From positions 186,001 to 250,000 of the forward strand of contig JALLLS010000007.1 in NCBI GenBank assembly GCA_025094145.1: a stretch of DNA of 64,000 nt. The letters are read 5' to 3'. This DNA is from Spinellus fusiger (Eukaryota; Mucoromycota; Mucoromycetes; Mucorales; Phycomycetaceae). How positions within the stretch are numbered: position 1 is the first letter of the stretch; each line of letters begins with the position of its first letter. Position numbers and translations under genes: made by a program. Below the pieces are notes generated by a model, which saw nothing but the letters and a program-made list of their open reading frames with translations, made no database searches and was not told the origin of the DNA. Positions 23,275-36,429 of the stretch are shown here, in pieces.

Positions 23275-26200
23275 TAATAAAGTCTAATATTAATGCTTAT
23301 TAAAACAAGATTCAGACTTTGTTACATCGATTAGTAATTATCGATGAAAAATATAATTATTGGTTGATTGATGGACTTTTTATTTATTCATTAGCTATAT
23401 TTTTATTTATCAGGGAGTTTCTTTATTAAAGCTTTAAAGGATCACCGGTGCATATCAATAAATTTCTGTCTTGGAATACGTTTCTATCGTCTATGACTGA
23501 GCTCATTCAGTTTCATACCTGAATAAGTACCTGGTCATCATAAAGCCTTGTTTCATTTTATATCTTTATCACTAATAGATTCAAATGCTGAATATACTAT
23601 CATACTTCATAAAACAAATACCAAGTTGTTGACGATAACAATGAAGTATAATGATAAGGCAAAAACAACAGCAGACATGGTGGAGAATTGTTGTGTACTT
23701 ACTTTCCACAATTTTGACATTGGTGCTAAGACCAAAAAGATAATAACCCCCAATGTTGATTATCTTTTAAGCACTTTAAAGAACAATCCAAACACTATAA
23801 GTTTGATCATGCACAGGTAAATCCAATAATGTTTTGCTATTGTGTGAATACGAAACTTTAAATACCAGTTTCAGCTCTATAGCCCTTTCAAAGCCTATTT
23901 ACCTGATTAATTACTATGTCTTAAGCTTTAGTTCTTTTCTCTTCTATTTCTTGATTAGAGACTTCAATTTAGATAAGCAGTTTGTTTCATCTGATTTCAT
24001 GTTTTTACAGCTTCCATTGTAAGTAATTTATTATGATATCATTATTTTCTAAAAGATCAATCATTACTATAGTTCATATCTTTAGGTGTAGATATAGTGT
24101 ATGTGCTATAGTATTAGGAGACAGTACAGTATTTGTAACCCCCTATCTTTTTATTTTAGTGGAAAATAATATTGCTGCTCCCCATTTATCACTTTTACAC
24201 CTAATTGCCAAAATGTCATCCACATCAAATGCAGTCGAAATCACTATACCCTGAAGCCATAGAAAGTGAATGGAGCCTACCTATTTAATGAGATGGGTCT
24301 TTATTAATATACTGTCCATGATGTAAAATGGAAAATATATCTAGTGCTGATACTGATAGTAGACATAAAAACAACAATGTGCTTTGTTTTCTCTCTCTCT
24401 ATAATTCCATTATTATGATTGTAGAACACGCTATGGACAATTTCATATGGAGATACCATAGCATAAATGTAAGAATAGAAAAATTAGTGGATCGGAAAAC
24501 ATGCCTAAATATATCAATAAAAAGCAAAACATAAATATAGATGTCATATGAAGGGTATACAAGCTGTAGTTGAAGAGAGTCTGATAAATACACTATCTAT
24601 GCTCTAGACCACATTCTTTGGTAAAGATAAACTACAGAAGAAAGGTATGAGTTTCTCTTTCTTTTTATTCATATAGATATGTGTGTATCTACTGGGCATA
24701 GAAGTGGTGAATTGGGGAGTGACATCCTTACTTCTCAATTATAATATAGCTTAAATGTTGACAGGACAAGACAGTAAAAAGTATAATTAGACCAAGTTCC
24801 ATTTAAAATCTTTATTTGTTTTTTTAGTAGTCCTTTCTGCTATCTTGTCATAATGAGTTTAGTTACATCCTTAGATGGTATAATAATAATAAGTATCAAT
24901 GCTGATATGTCAGTGTTCAGGCAACTCGTAGTCTTTTGTATTTGCATAGTTCTATTCTGTATAAGACTTTATTATAAAATCAAAAACTCACACCAAAGAG
25001 TATTGAATTATAGAATACAAATAGAATATGTGTTATCACTGCACTTATCTGATGTCACAATTTCATCATACCTTGTATTTACTCTTGTAGCATTGATATA
25101 AAAAAAAAGATATTACATCATTATCCCTTTATACTACCGATAGTTTACTATTATTTAGTTATAATGAACAAATATATAACATCCTTATCTCTCAATTCTA
25201 CTGCTACTTTATTCATTTATTCTATTTTTTCCTATGCCATCAATGGACTTCATTTTATCAATCTTCATGTAGTATCAATTCTCTCTCCTAATTATTGCCA
25301 GCTATAAATATTATTATTATTATTATTATTGATACAGGAAACATTGATTCAAACAGATTGATTGGGAATGAGTATAAACTTCATAAAGACTTGGTTTAGT
25401 AGAGTCGTCATTCTGCTTACCATAGATCTTTATTGTTATCTTGAATTTACTTTCGAGTACAGATGATTAATTTTCTTAAGTTTCCTAGATGATATCTGAA
25501 TTATATCTCTCTTGGTTGATGTATACTCTTTTTTCTTTCTATGCCGATTGACATGTAGAGTACTTAGTATTTCCATTTCTATTATGTTCTAAACCTGTAC
25601 ACTATGTCAACCTACCCAGCACAGCATTATCATAGATAAACTATTTTCCATAATAGTTCATAACTAAGAATAGTTGACAAAGATACTCTTCATACCCAAT
25701 CATTCTCTTTGGATACTTGGGAGTGCCATTCTAAGAGTGATAGATAAGCAACCGTATTCTGGGTTTCCATTTCAAGACATATCACGGAGAGTGTGTACTT
25801 GATAGGAGTTTATCACGGAAAGAGCCTATTATGTGTTACCACAGAATTCAGCATTATCGTTGCTATGTTAACCTCAGGACATAAATGTAAAGACAGAAAG
25901 CAGACACAGGAGAAATGTATCAAACTTTATTTCTTGCTTTTTTTTTTCCTTCTTCCCCTGCTATTGCTTTAAAGAACTTAAGACAGTATAGGATTTTATA
26001 GTTTTATAGTAATAGAGTATTGGAATAATAAAGAGGTACTCTATTCAGTAAGGTTTATTTATTTTTTCATGGTCAAGACATCATGGAGAAAGAGGGACAC
26101 AACCCTATTGAATGTGGTTCATCAAGCACTCTCACCACTGGTGCCATCTATTCATAAGAAGATGAAAAGTAGGATAGTTTAGAGTACAGGCATTAGTAGC

Positions 26201-26848
26201 TCCAAAAGCACCTCTTCTTCTTTAGTATGACAGAGGCTGTTTCTATAGACCTTGTTAATGTGTTTCTGGATTGATATCCACCTGGATATATTCACTTGGA
26301 CATGTATGCAGAAAGTAATATGCACTGATGGACATACCTCTACTTTATCCCAAGGAGAGCATCATAAAGACACTCATCATGAACGGCATCTTAACTCCTT
26401 TTATAAACAAGACTCAGACTCCACTGAAAAGATAGTCTTTTGAATTAAGCCCTAGCAGGATAATAGTATCCTATGAGAAAGAGGTGGCAGGTCACTGGTT
26501 TGATGGTTGCCATGCCTCTGATTTGAAGCAGAAGTGTCCAAAAAAGGTAATTAATTACCCCACCTTTGCTATTTTTCTTTCTTTCTAGAGTCACGCGGAT
26601 GATCTTCAGCCTATGACTGACAGAAACCTACACTCAGGCGTGGGAAAGCTCAACCTTTTGTTCAGAAGATAGGGCTAAAAAGACTGTACTTAATCTTAAG
26701 AACACTATTTGTCCCTGCTTGGAGTTCTTTTTTTCTTTAACTTCTTTTTCTTGTTCTCTTATTTATTTATTTTTACCTCTTTTGTTTTCTTTTTCTTTTT
26801 GTTTGTTTCTGTTCTTTTACATTTTTATATATAAATATACACTTTACT
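23275..26848. other. Gene-poor AT-rich stretch
   Basis: 3.6 kb without a gene I can support. Short open frames (23548-23820, 23834-24022, 24033-24254, 24328-24534, 24853-25101, 26252-26443, all plus strand) cluster here and might be relics of one decayed gene, but none shows a family motif. The last few hundred bases, with a T-rich run at 26705-26835, are the upstream region of the mitochondrial carrier. Confidence 0.5.
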
Positions 26849-28437
26849 ATGTTAGATATTGATGAAATCCGTAAGTTATGCCCCATGCCTACATATTTCC
26901 TACAGATCGCTCACATAGACTAGCCAAGAAACCTCATACTAATACCATCGCCAGTTCTTGGGCTGGTCTTGTAGGGGGTAAGACAATCAGTTAATATCCA
27001 TCAACAAGAGGGCAATAGAGTATAGCATAAAGGTGTACATGGACTTATTCTATTTTATATTATCTCTCTGCTGTATCTGTAGGTCTATCAGGTCTAGCAG
27101 TAGGACATCCCTTTGGTGAGTGCATAGAGAACAAGAGAGTAAAGAATGATAATTAATAACCCATGTCTCTATTCTTTATCTTGTATAGATACTGGTAGGT
27201 TTACTTGATATTTAGTGCATAGGAAGGTTATTAAACCACCACTACCATCACCACACATCCTCTTTACAGTAAAAGTCAGACTACAATCACGCGAGCTTGC
27301 TTCTCGATATAAAGGAACACTGCACTGTTTTGCAATGATAGTTAAACAGGAAAAGGTAAAAGATAGAGCTACTTGTACACCAAATAGCAAAAGAGCTCAT
27401 TGGTTTGTTTTTGCTAGTTCTTTGGACTCTACAAAGGAATGGTGAGTAACATTACCCTACATTTAATGTTGTATTAACAGCGCCTCTATTATTTCAAATA
27501 GGCCTCCCCTGCTGTAAGAAGTGTTTCATAAAGTGGCTATGAGTTCAACTAGGAAATTGAACTTTATCCTCTTCTTTTGTATAGGCTGGTGTAGCTGCTG
27601 TTAATGCATTAGTGTTTGGATCTTACACTTGGTTAATACATCAACAAGCCATATTTCATAAAACACCAATGACAGAGAATAGTCTGCCTCCATTAAGAGA
27701 TGTCTTTTTCGCTGGTATTGGTGCTGGTATCATTACAAGGTAAAATCATCCACCTATGTAGTATCTTTGTTATTCATTGTCCTATTCTTCTCTCAAGTGT
27801 CATAACATGTCCAATGGAACTGGTCAAAGTCCAACTACAGAATCAAACAACCACAGGAAATGCCATGAAATATCGAGGACCCATTGACTGTATCTCCAAA
27901 TTATACACAATGGGTGGCATACGTCAGTGCTTTGTAGGCATGGGATCTACACTGCTAAGAGAAGCGAGTTTTGGACCCTACTTCTTATGCTATGAATATA
28001 TCTGTCGAGTCTTGACTCCTAAAGAAAAGCAAGGGCTACCTTATGAGATTACAGGCATAAAAGTAGTATTGGCGGGAGGCTCTACAGGCATCGTTGCTTG
28101 GTGCTCTACGTATCCAGCAGGTAAGTGACATGGCTACAATGGATTTGTTCTTTTTTTTTTCGGTAAGAGAACTCATGTTTTCTTTTTCTCTTTCTCTAAA
28201 GATGTTATAAAAACACGCATACAGTCAGAACCTTACCGCTACAAGGGGTTTTTTGACTGCCTACGACAATGTTACAGAGAGGAAGGCTATCGTATTTTGT
28301 TTCGAGGGTTAACTCCTACCATTCTCAGAGCTTTTCCTTCTAATGCAGCAACATTCACAGCATATACCTGGACAATGAATTTACTCACCTGTAAAGAAAC
28401 AAAAGTATACTTTCAACAGGAAGAAATAACACTCTGA
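26849..28437 (+). CDS. Mitochondrial carrier (SLC25) with micro-exons
   Basis: Six-helix inner-membrane metabolite carrier. Ten exons: 26849-26870, 26906-26977, 27083-27115, 27189-27194, 27270-27355, 27418-27441, 27502-27513, 27585-27739, 27798-28120 and 28202-28437, 322 aa. All three carrier repeats carry the P-x-[DE]-x-[VIL]-[KR] signature: HPFDTVKVRLQ, CPMELVKVQLQ and YPADVIKTRIQ, each followed by the gly-rich part (GLYKGM, CFVGMGSTLLREA, LFRGLTPTILRAFPSNAATF). The first signature is assembled from four exons, including a 6-nt exon (27189-27194) and a 12-nt exon (27502-27513) a little further on. General similarity is to the SLC25A45/48 and ornithine/carnitine carrier group, but the substrate is undetermined. 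Start chosen because the 22-nt first exon joins in frame to the conserved S-S-W-A-G-L-V-G-G. Confidence 0.92.
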
Positions 28438-31400
28438 GATGCCTCCTCTTTTTTTCCTTTTAGCAATGTCAATGGTAGGACAAAGAGATATGGATTGATT
28501 CTCTTAAAGTTGATTGAGTGCAGAACTTACCAGCATGTAAATAAGTAATTTATAAAAATAGCATTGACTTGAAGCTCTTTTCTATCTCTTTGTTTATTTC
28601 AAGAGTGAGGTGTATGTCCATCTATATGTACGTACAGCTCAAGATGCTAAATATCAAGCTCAATCCTTCAAAAGGATTTTCACTTGGTAACATGGAATAT
28701 TCATGTATGCTATTCTATTTTGTTCCATTCTATTTCTCTTTTTATTTTATGTTATAGTCCTGCATTATTTAGTTTATTACTACGGATTGTTGTTTATTCA
28801 TAAGAATAAAGAATGGTTTGCGTTTGGCATATAATTGAGACTGAACATAGCAAAACACAAGAATTGTAACAGATAGAGAACACTAGTAGGTTCTTGATAT
28901 GATTTATACATAGATACAAACAGGTGAGTGCAAGTGACTTAGTGTTTATTTTGTTTTTATTTGATCTCTACTCCATTACTAGCGAATAAAGAGATCCGTT
29001 TATGGGTCTATTAATTTAGTAGTGCAGACTACCCTTGTGAAATAAAAGAGTGAGTACAAGAGAAGTATTTCCCCCTTATTTTTACTTATTTGTTTAGATT
29101 TTGTTCTTTTAAATAGACTTTTTTTTGTTCTTCTTCTTTACTTTCTCAGGCTTATTTAACTCTGAATATAGCCCTATGAACTGTTTTACTGAATAGAAAA
29201 CATGAGTGAAAAAGGTGAGTACTGAGCTATCAAATCATAGGTGATTCTACTACTATTCTACTACTATTCTACTGTTTTATTATTCAACTATTCAACTATT
29301 CAACTATTCAACTATCTCATATTTATATTATATTTCCTAATAGGGCATAGATTCAAAGCATAGGAAAAGAAACTGATCATTGCAGCTGTCATTTTTAAGA
29401 CGTGCCTTAAAAGTGATTTTTCAGTAATTATATAATAATAGATAGATAGACATTTCTATAGGCATCCATAAAACAAGGACACTCCCCTTTTATCTGAGCA
29501 GTCTCTTTACCATGACAAGAACTATTTAAGGATCCACAGTGAATCTATAAAACCCTGTGTCTAGGGTGTCCTGTCTATTCATCTGTTTTTAATACAGTTG
29601 TATTTTATGCAACTATAAATTATCTTATGCAAGGCAGCACGCTCTTTTTCTGTAGAATATTAGACAGCAACACAAAATGGTGAAATCGTCAAATGGTCAA
29701 AACATGCTAACAGTATATCCAATACTCAATGGTAAAGAAACCATTCCACAAAGTATCCAAACTCAAGGCCTTAAAATGAAGCGTCGTACCAACCCATTCT
29801 AAGGATCTTTTCATTATTATTGGCTTATTAATAACTAGTTTTGGTGTAAAGCACCTTGTATTGCATGAGGACATACTACTTGTAGGATAATGGAGTCTCC
29901 AAACATCTTTACTGTTTATTTTATTTTACTGTTTATTTATACTTATACTTTTTACTTATATTTCCATTCCATTTTATTTTATTTTATTTTATTCTATACC
30001 CTTGTATACATACCTATCCACTTATGCCTATTAGTATTAATAATGATATCAGCTCATCTCATTCATTGATCTTTCTACTGTCCATAGTGGATTTTAGAGT
30101 GCCATGGATCTATCAAAATACACTCTTATTTTCTATTTCATGTCAGAATTTATATTTAAATAAATAAATAAAAATAAAAAAGATAGAAATTTCTACTCCT
30201 AACCAGACATGTCACACTCTTTTCTGCTGGATCAGAGAGTGAGGTTGAGATCGTCCAAGGTGACTCAAGAATCCCAAGACAGCAAAAGAGTGAACGTGCT
30301 GATATGCCCATCACCCATCGGTTTCTGTGCAGCGGGAGTGAATGTCAAAAAAAGAATACAGCCCCAGTCTTAACAACCACGTGTCGAAATGGGTGCTTTA
30401 CGTAGGTGATCGTTTAGTCTATGCGCGTGTATTGTGTTGCCATGACTGACATGCACGTTTTCAAAGAGGGTGGATCGGGTGGATCGGGTGGAGAGATTGG
30501 AGAGATTGGAGAGTGGTACTAGGAGGGAATGGCGTGGAGGGTTGTTAGGCATTTTGAGTGGCATGCTAAAGAGTAGAATCCACAGTCACTCTTCTGCCAA
30601 GGCATTTGTAAAGCAGCCATTGACTCGGTTAAGAAGGGCATCGGGCCATCTTTTCTGGTGTTGTTTTGTATAGGACAGAGAATCCATGTGGAGGGTCATT
30701 TATGGAAATAAGCCAGTCTATCATAAAACACTGCTTATTTCCCTTTCCCTGGCTGTCTCGTGCTTGGGATTATTATTATTTCCTTTTTATTATTTTATTT
30801 TTATAAATGTTTTTTAGTTTGTACCTGGAAATACGAGTTCTGTGGGTTGGGTGGTGCTGTTTTTTCATGAGCCCTACATAAAGAATAGACTACGGAGTAG
30901 AGAGAGTCTTTGTGCTTGTTGTACATGTGACTGGAGAAGCACCTCACAGACCAACAGACGGCAGCGCATATCATTTTATTTTATCTTTTTTAGGCCTCTG
31001 AATTTCGTTTTATTTTTTATTCAAACTCATTCTGAAGAGCAAACCTGTCTCTTTAGATTGACACATTGTCTTAGTTTCCTGCCATCAGATCAGGTTTATA
31101 TTTTGCCTTTATTGTATCTGCTGTGAGATAGCAGTGGGCCTTGAGGAGAGCCCTACAAAAGATATCATGGACAGATGTGGACAGATATGGACAGACGTGA
31201 ACAGGCAGAAGTGGGTGTGGGTGTGGGTGTGGATGAGATTTGCCTTTTTCTTCTTTCTTTTTAGTCATCAGCAGCAACTCGTCTTTTTATTATTTTAGAT
31301 TGTTTAGGCTCGTAATTAATGAGTGGGTTGCACACACATGAAGACATGGCTATTTCCGGTGGAGTAAAGCAGGAGGCCAGAACAGGCACCATGACATTTT

Positions 31401-31858
31401 TGAATGGACGCTCTGCCCGTGTGTAATACAACAAACAGCATAGCACGCCAGTCACCAGCGATACTCTTTTGTGTAAAGTGTTTTTCCATATATGCTCTTT
31501 TTAAACGATGTTGAGTTGTGTATTGGATGATTTGTAGTTCAGTAAAGCCCACTAGATTATAATCCTATCAATTTATTTATTATAGTGCTGATATATAAAC
31601 CCTCACCTTACAAACAAAACTCCTTTGCTTTTCCTCTTACAGATTGGCTCGTCCATTTCTACTCTCTTTTAGTGTTATTGTTGAGGTAAGGCATGCATTG
31701 AGATCCTTCCAGTGATTAATTCAACCACCAGACAAGAGACAAAAAAGAGAAAACAAAAGTGTATTGAATAGAATTGCCATTTCCCTATCTCTCCTTTCCT
31801 TCCGTCACCCAGCCAACCGACCCTCCACTACGACCGACCCTCTTTCCTGGACACTGCC
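28438..31858. other. Intergenic, upstream region of chitin synthase
   Basis: 3.4 kb, mostly AT-rich to about 30.2 kb, then less AT-rich (30.2-31.8 kb), probably long 5' regulatory sequence of the chitin synthase. Contains short tandem motifs (CAACTATT at 29285-29320; GGTGGATCG and GGAGAGATT near 30470-30510; GTGGACAGATAT near 31170; GTGGGT near 31210). No coding or RNA gene recognised. Confidence 0.5.
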
Positions 31859-34800
31859 ATGTACAATCCAGGCCAATATTCATCACCTCACTCTCCTGCT
31901 GGCACACCACTGCCTCGATACACTGAGGAACAATACCCCCTCCAAGACACTCATTTTGGCTCTCAACAGCCTGTGCACCGAGGCAATAACAATTTTGATA
32001 CCATGGGCTATCATGAAGAGCACATTTCCTCCGAGAATATGGATCAGCCATTGCTTGGCAGCCCCAATGCCATCGCTCCTCCCTCAGCAATGTACCAAGG
32101 AAGACTAGGCCCAGGATCTCCTGCTCCCGGTATTAACTTTGCACCTCCAATTTCTCCGAATGATGGGTTTGCCAATGATGCTCCTCGTCGTCAACCCCGC
32201 AGATATAAGACAGGTAAAATAAAACTAAGATAAACCTATGGGCTATAGGCTATGGACTATGGGCTATGGGCTATGGACTATGGGATGAGTAGAAGAAAAA
32301 CAAACATAATAAGAGGCACAAAAAAGAGAAGAAGAAAGAAAATAGGAAAAAGACGATGGAACTACATTGGAAAGAACCCCAACTCACACTTCTACTTCTA
32401 CTACAGTGCGCAAAGTCAAATTGACTCGAGGCAACTTGGTCCTTGATAACCCTGTCCCAACAAAATACCTCCAAAGCCTTCCCTACAAGGAGGGCGAGGA
32501 ATTTACCCATATGCGATATACAGCAGCCACCTGTGATCCTTCAGACTTTGAGTCTGAGAAATATCTTCTTCGTCAAAACCTATTGGGAAGAGAGACTGAA
32601 CTCTTTATTGTCCTCACCATGTACAATGTAAGATCACTGTGATAAGGGAAGAAGGGGAGGCACTGTTCTTGGCACTAATATCACCCCAGGAGGATGAAGT
32701 ATTGTTTTGTCGAACTATGCACGGTGTGATGAAGAACATTGCTCATTTATGTTCAAAGACCCGTAACAAAATGTGGAATGCTGAGGGATGGAAAAAGGTA
32801 GTGGTCTGCATCGTATCTGATGGTCGTACCAAGATCAACCCACGCACACTGTCTGTGCTAGCTGCCTTGGGTGTTTACCAAGAAGGTGTTGCTAAGAACG
32901 TCGTCGAAGGCAAGCCCGTCACTGCACACATTTATGAGGTGAGTTGGAATCCCGTGTTGGATTTCTACATTGTGCTTGGCATCGCATGCTGATGGTCTCC
33001 CTCTTCATGACCTTGTAGCACACAACTCAAATCTCCGTTGAGCCCGACATGAACTTCAGAGGCGCCGATAAGGGCATTGTGCCTGTTCAGCTGCTGTTTT
33101 GCCTAAAAGAAAAGAACCAAAAGAAGATCAATTCGCATCGTTGGTTCTTCCAGGCCTTTGGACCTCTCCTCAGACCCAATGTCTGTGTTCTCCTTGATGT
33201 GGGTACCAAGCCAGGCCATAATTCCATCTACCATCTGTGGAAGGCCTTTGATATCAACAAGAATGTAGCAGGTGCCTGTGGTGAAATTCGTGCTATGGCT
33301 GGTAAATACGGTACCAATTTGTTGAATCCCTTGGTAGCCTCCCAGAATTTTGAGTACAAGATCTCCAATATTCTTGATAAGCCTCTGGAGTCTGTGTGTG
33401 GCCACATCTCTGTGCTTCCCGGTGCCTTTTCCGCCTACCGCTACAAGGCACTTCAGAACGATGTCAATGGTGTTGGACCCCTTGAGAAATACTTCTTGGG
33501 TGAGAAGATGCACGGTGCAGATGCAGATATTTTCACAGCCAACATGTACCTGGCAGAAGATCGTATTCTTTGCTATGAGTTGGTGGCCAAAAGAAATGAA
33601 GCATGGACATTGCACTATGTATGCAATGCTTATGGTGAGACAGATGTGCCTGACAGTATTCCAGAGTTTGTCTCTCAGCGTCGTCGATGGCTGAACGGTT
33701 CTTTCTTTGCTGGTATTTATTCTTTGGTGCATTGGAGAAAGGTCTGGAGCTCCAACCACTTTATTGGTCGCAAGTTGATCTTTATGTTGGAAGATATCTA
33801 TCAACTCTACAACTTGATCTTCTCTTGGTTTGCCATTGGTAACTTTTATCTGATCTTCTTTATTATGACTACTTCTATGGAGTCTGATCAATTGACGGTG
33901 AAGCCCTACTCTGCTGACATTGCTAGTGTCATTCATATTGTTCTCAACTACATTTACTGTAAGTCATCTATCTATCTATCTACATACATAGACATAGACA
34001 TAGACATAGACATAGACATAGACATAAGATCAGTCTCTAACATGTCCTTTAGTTGTTCTTCTTGTCATCCAATTCATCATTGCCATGGGTAACAGACCTC
34101 AGGGTTTCCAATGGGCTTATGTGGGTGGGTTTATCTTCTTTGCACTTATGATGGTCTACATCACCTTCTGTACTCTTTGGATCACTGTGGTGGGTGTGAT
34201 GTATGCTGTGTCCGAGGCTACTGCTCTCCACACCAATACTGCACTAGCACTTGTTCAGCAGAGTGCTTTCCGACAAGTGATTATCTCTTTCCTCTCTACC
34301 TACGCAATGTACTTTGTAGCCAGTATGCTCTTTATGGATCCTTGGCACATGTTTACCAGTTTCCTTCCTTACATCTTCATGTCCCCAAGTTACATCAACG
34401 TACTCAACATCTACGCCTTTTGTAACACACACGATGTGTCCTGGGGTACCAAGGGTGACAATGGTGTGTCTACTGATCTCGGTGTTGTAAAGGCAAAAAC
34501 AGACAAGGATGGTGGCCAGTCTGTAGAAGTAGAAGTACCTACTGAGCAGAAGGACTTGAATGAACAGTACGAGGAAGCCTGCCTGGAACTCAAACGGAAG
34601 TTCGTGGCTCCTCCTGAACACAGAGATGCAAAGACCAAGCAAGACGATTACTACAAGGCCTTCCGTACCCGTCTTGTTCTCTGCTGGATCATTAGTAACA
34701 TGGCTCTTGTTGCTGTGATTACCAATGGACAAATCCTCCACTGGTTTGGTACTTATGAAGAACGCAGCACAGTCTACCTTGGATTCATTCTCTGGTCTGT

Positions 34801-34870
34801 TGCTGGACTTGCTGCCATTCGTTTCTTGGGTTCATGCACATACTTGTTTATGCGCATATTCACTGGGTAA
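31859..34870 (+). CDS. Chitin synthase, division 1
   Basis: Processive family-2 glycosyltransferase making chitin at the plasma membrane. Exons 31859-32213, 32407-32627, 32690-32938, 33019-33958 and 34053-34870 give 860 aa. The first 120 residues are Pro/Ser/Gly-rich and disordered, as in fungal class I-III enzymes. Then comes the conserved block starting [18 protein letters not shown]. Catalytic motifs: [36 protein letters not shown] (general base) and [10 protein letters not shown] (product-binding QxRRW). Several membrane segments follow from about residue 590 ([55 protein letters not shown]), with the division-1 C-terminal [10 protein letters not shown] between them. The ORF is intact. 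Intron 4 contains a GACATA hexamer run. Class (I, II or III) is not resolved. Confidence 0.96.
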
Positions 34871-36429
34871 ATCATTGGCTCACAAAACACCTACATCCTA
34901 TCTACACACACCTACACACCTACACATATATCACAGGCGTTTCTTTCTCTCTTTTTCTTTCTTTTTCTTTCTTTCTTTTTCGGTTACTTTTACTTGTTTA
35001 CCTTTTTCACTTGTTTACCCTTTTCTCTCTCTCTCTCTTTTTTTTTGTATTTCTGCTCCACTTTTAACCTTGTCTTGATTTCCATTTTTGCTTCCAAAAA
35101 GAATAAGCACAGAATTTGTTTTTCTTTTCTCTCTTTCTCTGTCTCCTTTAGTTAGAAATTCATATATCCTAGCATATCAACTTTCACCACTCAATTCTCC
35201 TTTGCCTCTTTCTCATAGAGTCATTCACTCTAATTGTCTTGTTTTTATATTTTCAAGTAAAAAAATACACTTTTAATGTTTTTGTATATGAGGTGAGGAT
35301 GTAAAGTGGTAAGAATAAGGTAATAGGGCTCTCTACCACCCATGGAGCTTTCTATTATGAGAATACACTATAAATACACTATAAATACACTATAAATGCA
35401 CTGTAAATACTATAGTGCCTCAGATCAATGATTGAATTATGGACAGGTTTTCTTTTGGAGAAAGCTTTAGTTTTTACAGTAGTGATAAAGCACTCAAAGA
35501 TAAATCAGATGCCACGGATCTTCCAATAGAGTATCTCAACAGTATAAACCCTTTTAGATAATCACTTGCCATAGATAGAGATATACATCATCCCCGTCAA
35601 TAGAAACACATACTACCTAAAAGAGGACCACACAATAGAAGAAGGGTTAGTAGCAAGGCGTGTATCTAAGAGATGATGCTCTAGTAACAGAGGGATTTTT
35701 ATTAAAATTATTAGACAGTAGCAATCAAAGAATTATAAAACAAGTGCAAAAGAGTAAATAAAGATCAGACTTTGTTTACTATTTGAACCATCCAGACTTC
35801 CTTTGGTTGAAGCCAAAGACAATAACCCAGGCGGACTCTCTCATCACCACCTGAGACCAGAAATAGGGTCCCGCACAATGCTGCCTTGGAATATGGATCC
35901 CAAATTAGATGTCAACACAGTTAGCAAATCGTTAAAAAAAACAGCCACACAATCAATAGTATTGAATAAAGCATCTATGATAAGCTGTAGTATATTTGAA
36001 TACAGTGGATTGATCTTTCAGAGATAATATAAAAGTAAAACAGCCTGCATTAGAATGTATGTCTTTTGGTGGTGATTTCCTTGAAGTTCTTCTATCTGTA
36101 ATAATCATTAAAGTATAAAAGAAGTATAAAAGAATAACAAACAAGTTGAATAAATAAGAGCAGAGTTAATTGTACATTAACTAAACCAAATACCTTTGGA
36201 CCTAAGAAGTCATTAACGACACCATCACATCAATGGGTGATAAATAATAGCTGACACTATTCAGTGTTGCTAATAAGATAACTATTTATTTCCTCTTTCT
36301 TATTGTATTTCTATCTATTCTTTCTGAACTAAAGATGTTATGCAGCCAACAAGATGTTAATGAAGTAAATAAGATACAATATGCTTATAGATTCGACCTA
36401 GGGTTCTTAAATGTATTTGATATTTATAG
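34871..36429. other. Intergenic 3' of chitin synthase
   Basis: Pyrimidine-rich run at 34930-35060, ATAAATACACT tandem near 35365-35405, otherwise AT-rich. The plus-strand open frame 35803-36027 has no recognisable domain. No supported gene. Confidence 0.5.

Noticed and set aside
24033..24254. Open frame with C-A-I-V-L-G-D-S, faintly like the N terminus of Crinkler-type proteins.
   Set aside because: Only a handful of residues match, no continuation is found downstream, and the region is full of short random frames. Not enough to call a family.
29202..29215. ATGAGTGAAAAAG followed by GTGAGT, looking like a first exon.
   Set aside because: No downstream acceptor gives an open continuation longer than about 20 codons.
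29677..29802. 41-aa open frame (MVKSSNGQNMLTVYPILNGK...) with an A-rich context before the ATG.
   Set aside because: No homology recognised, no splice partner found in phase, and it lies in AT-rich intergenic DNA; chance cannot be excluded.
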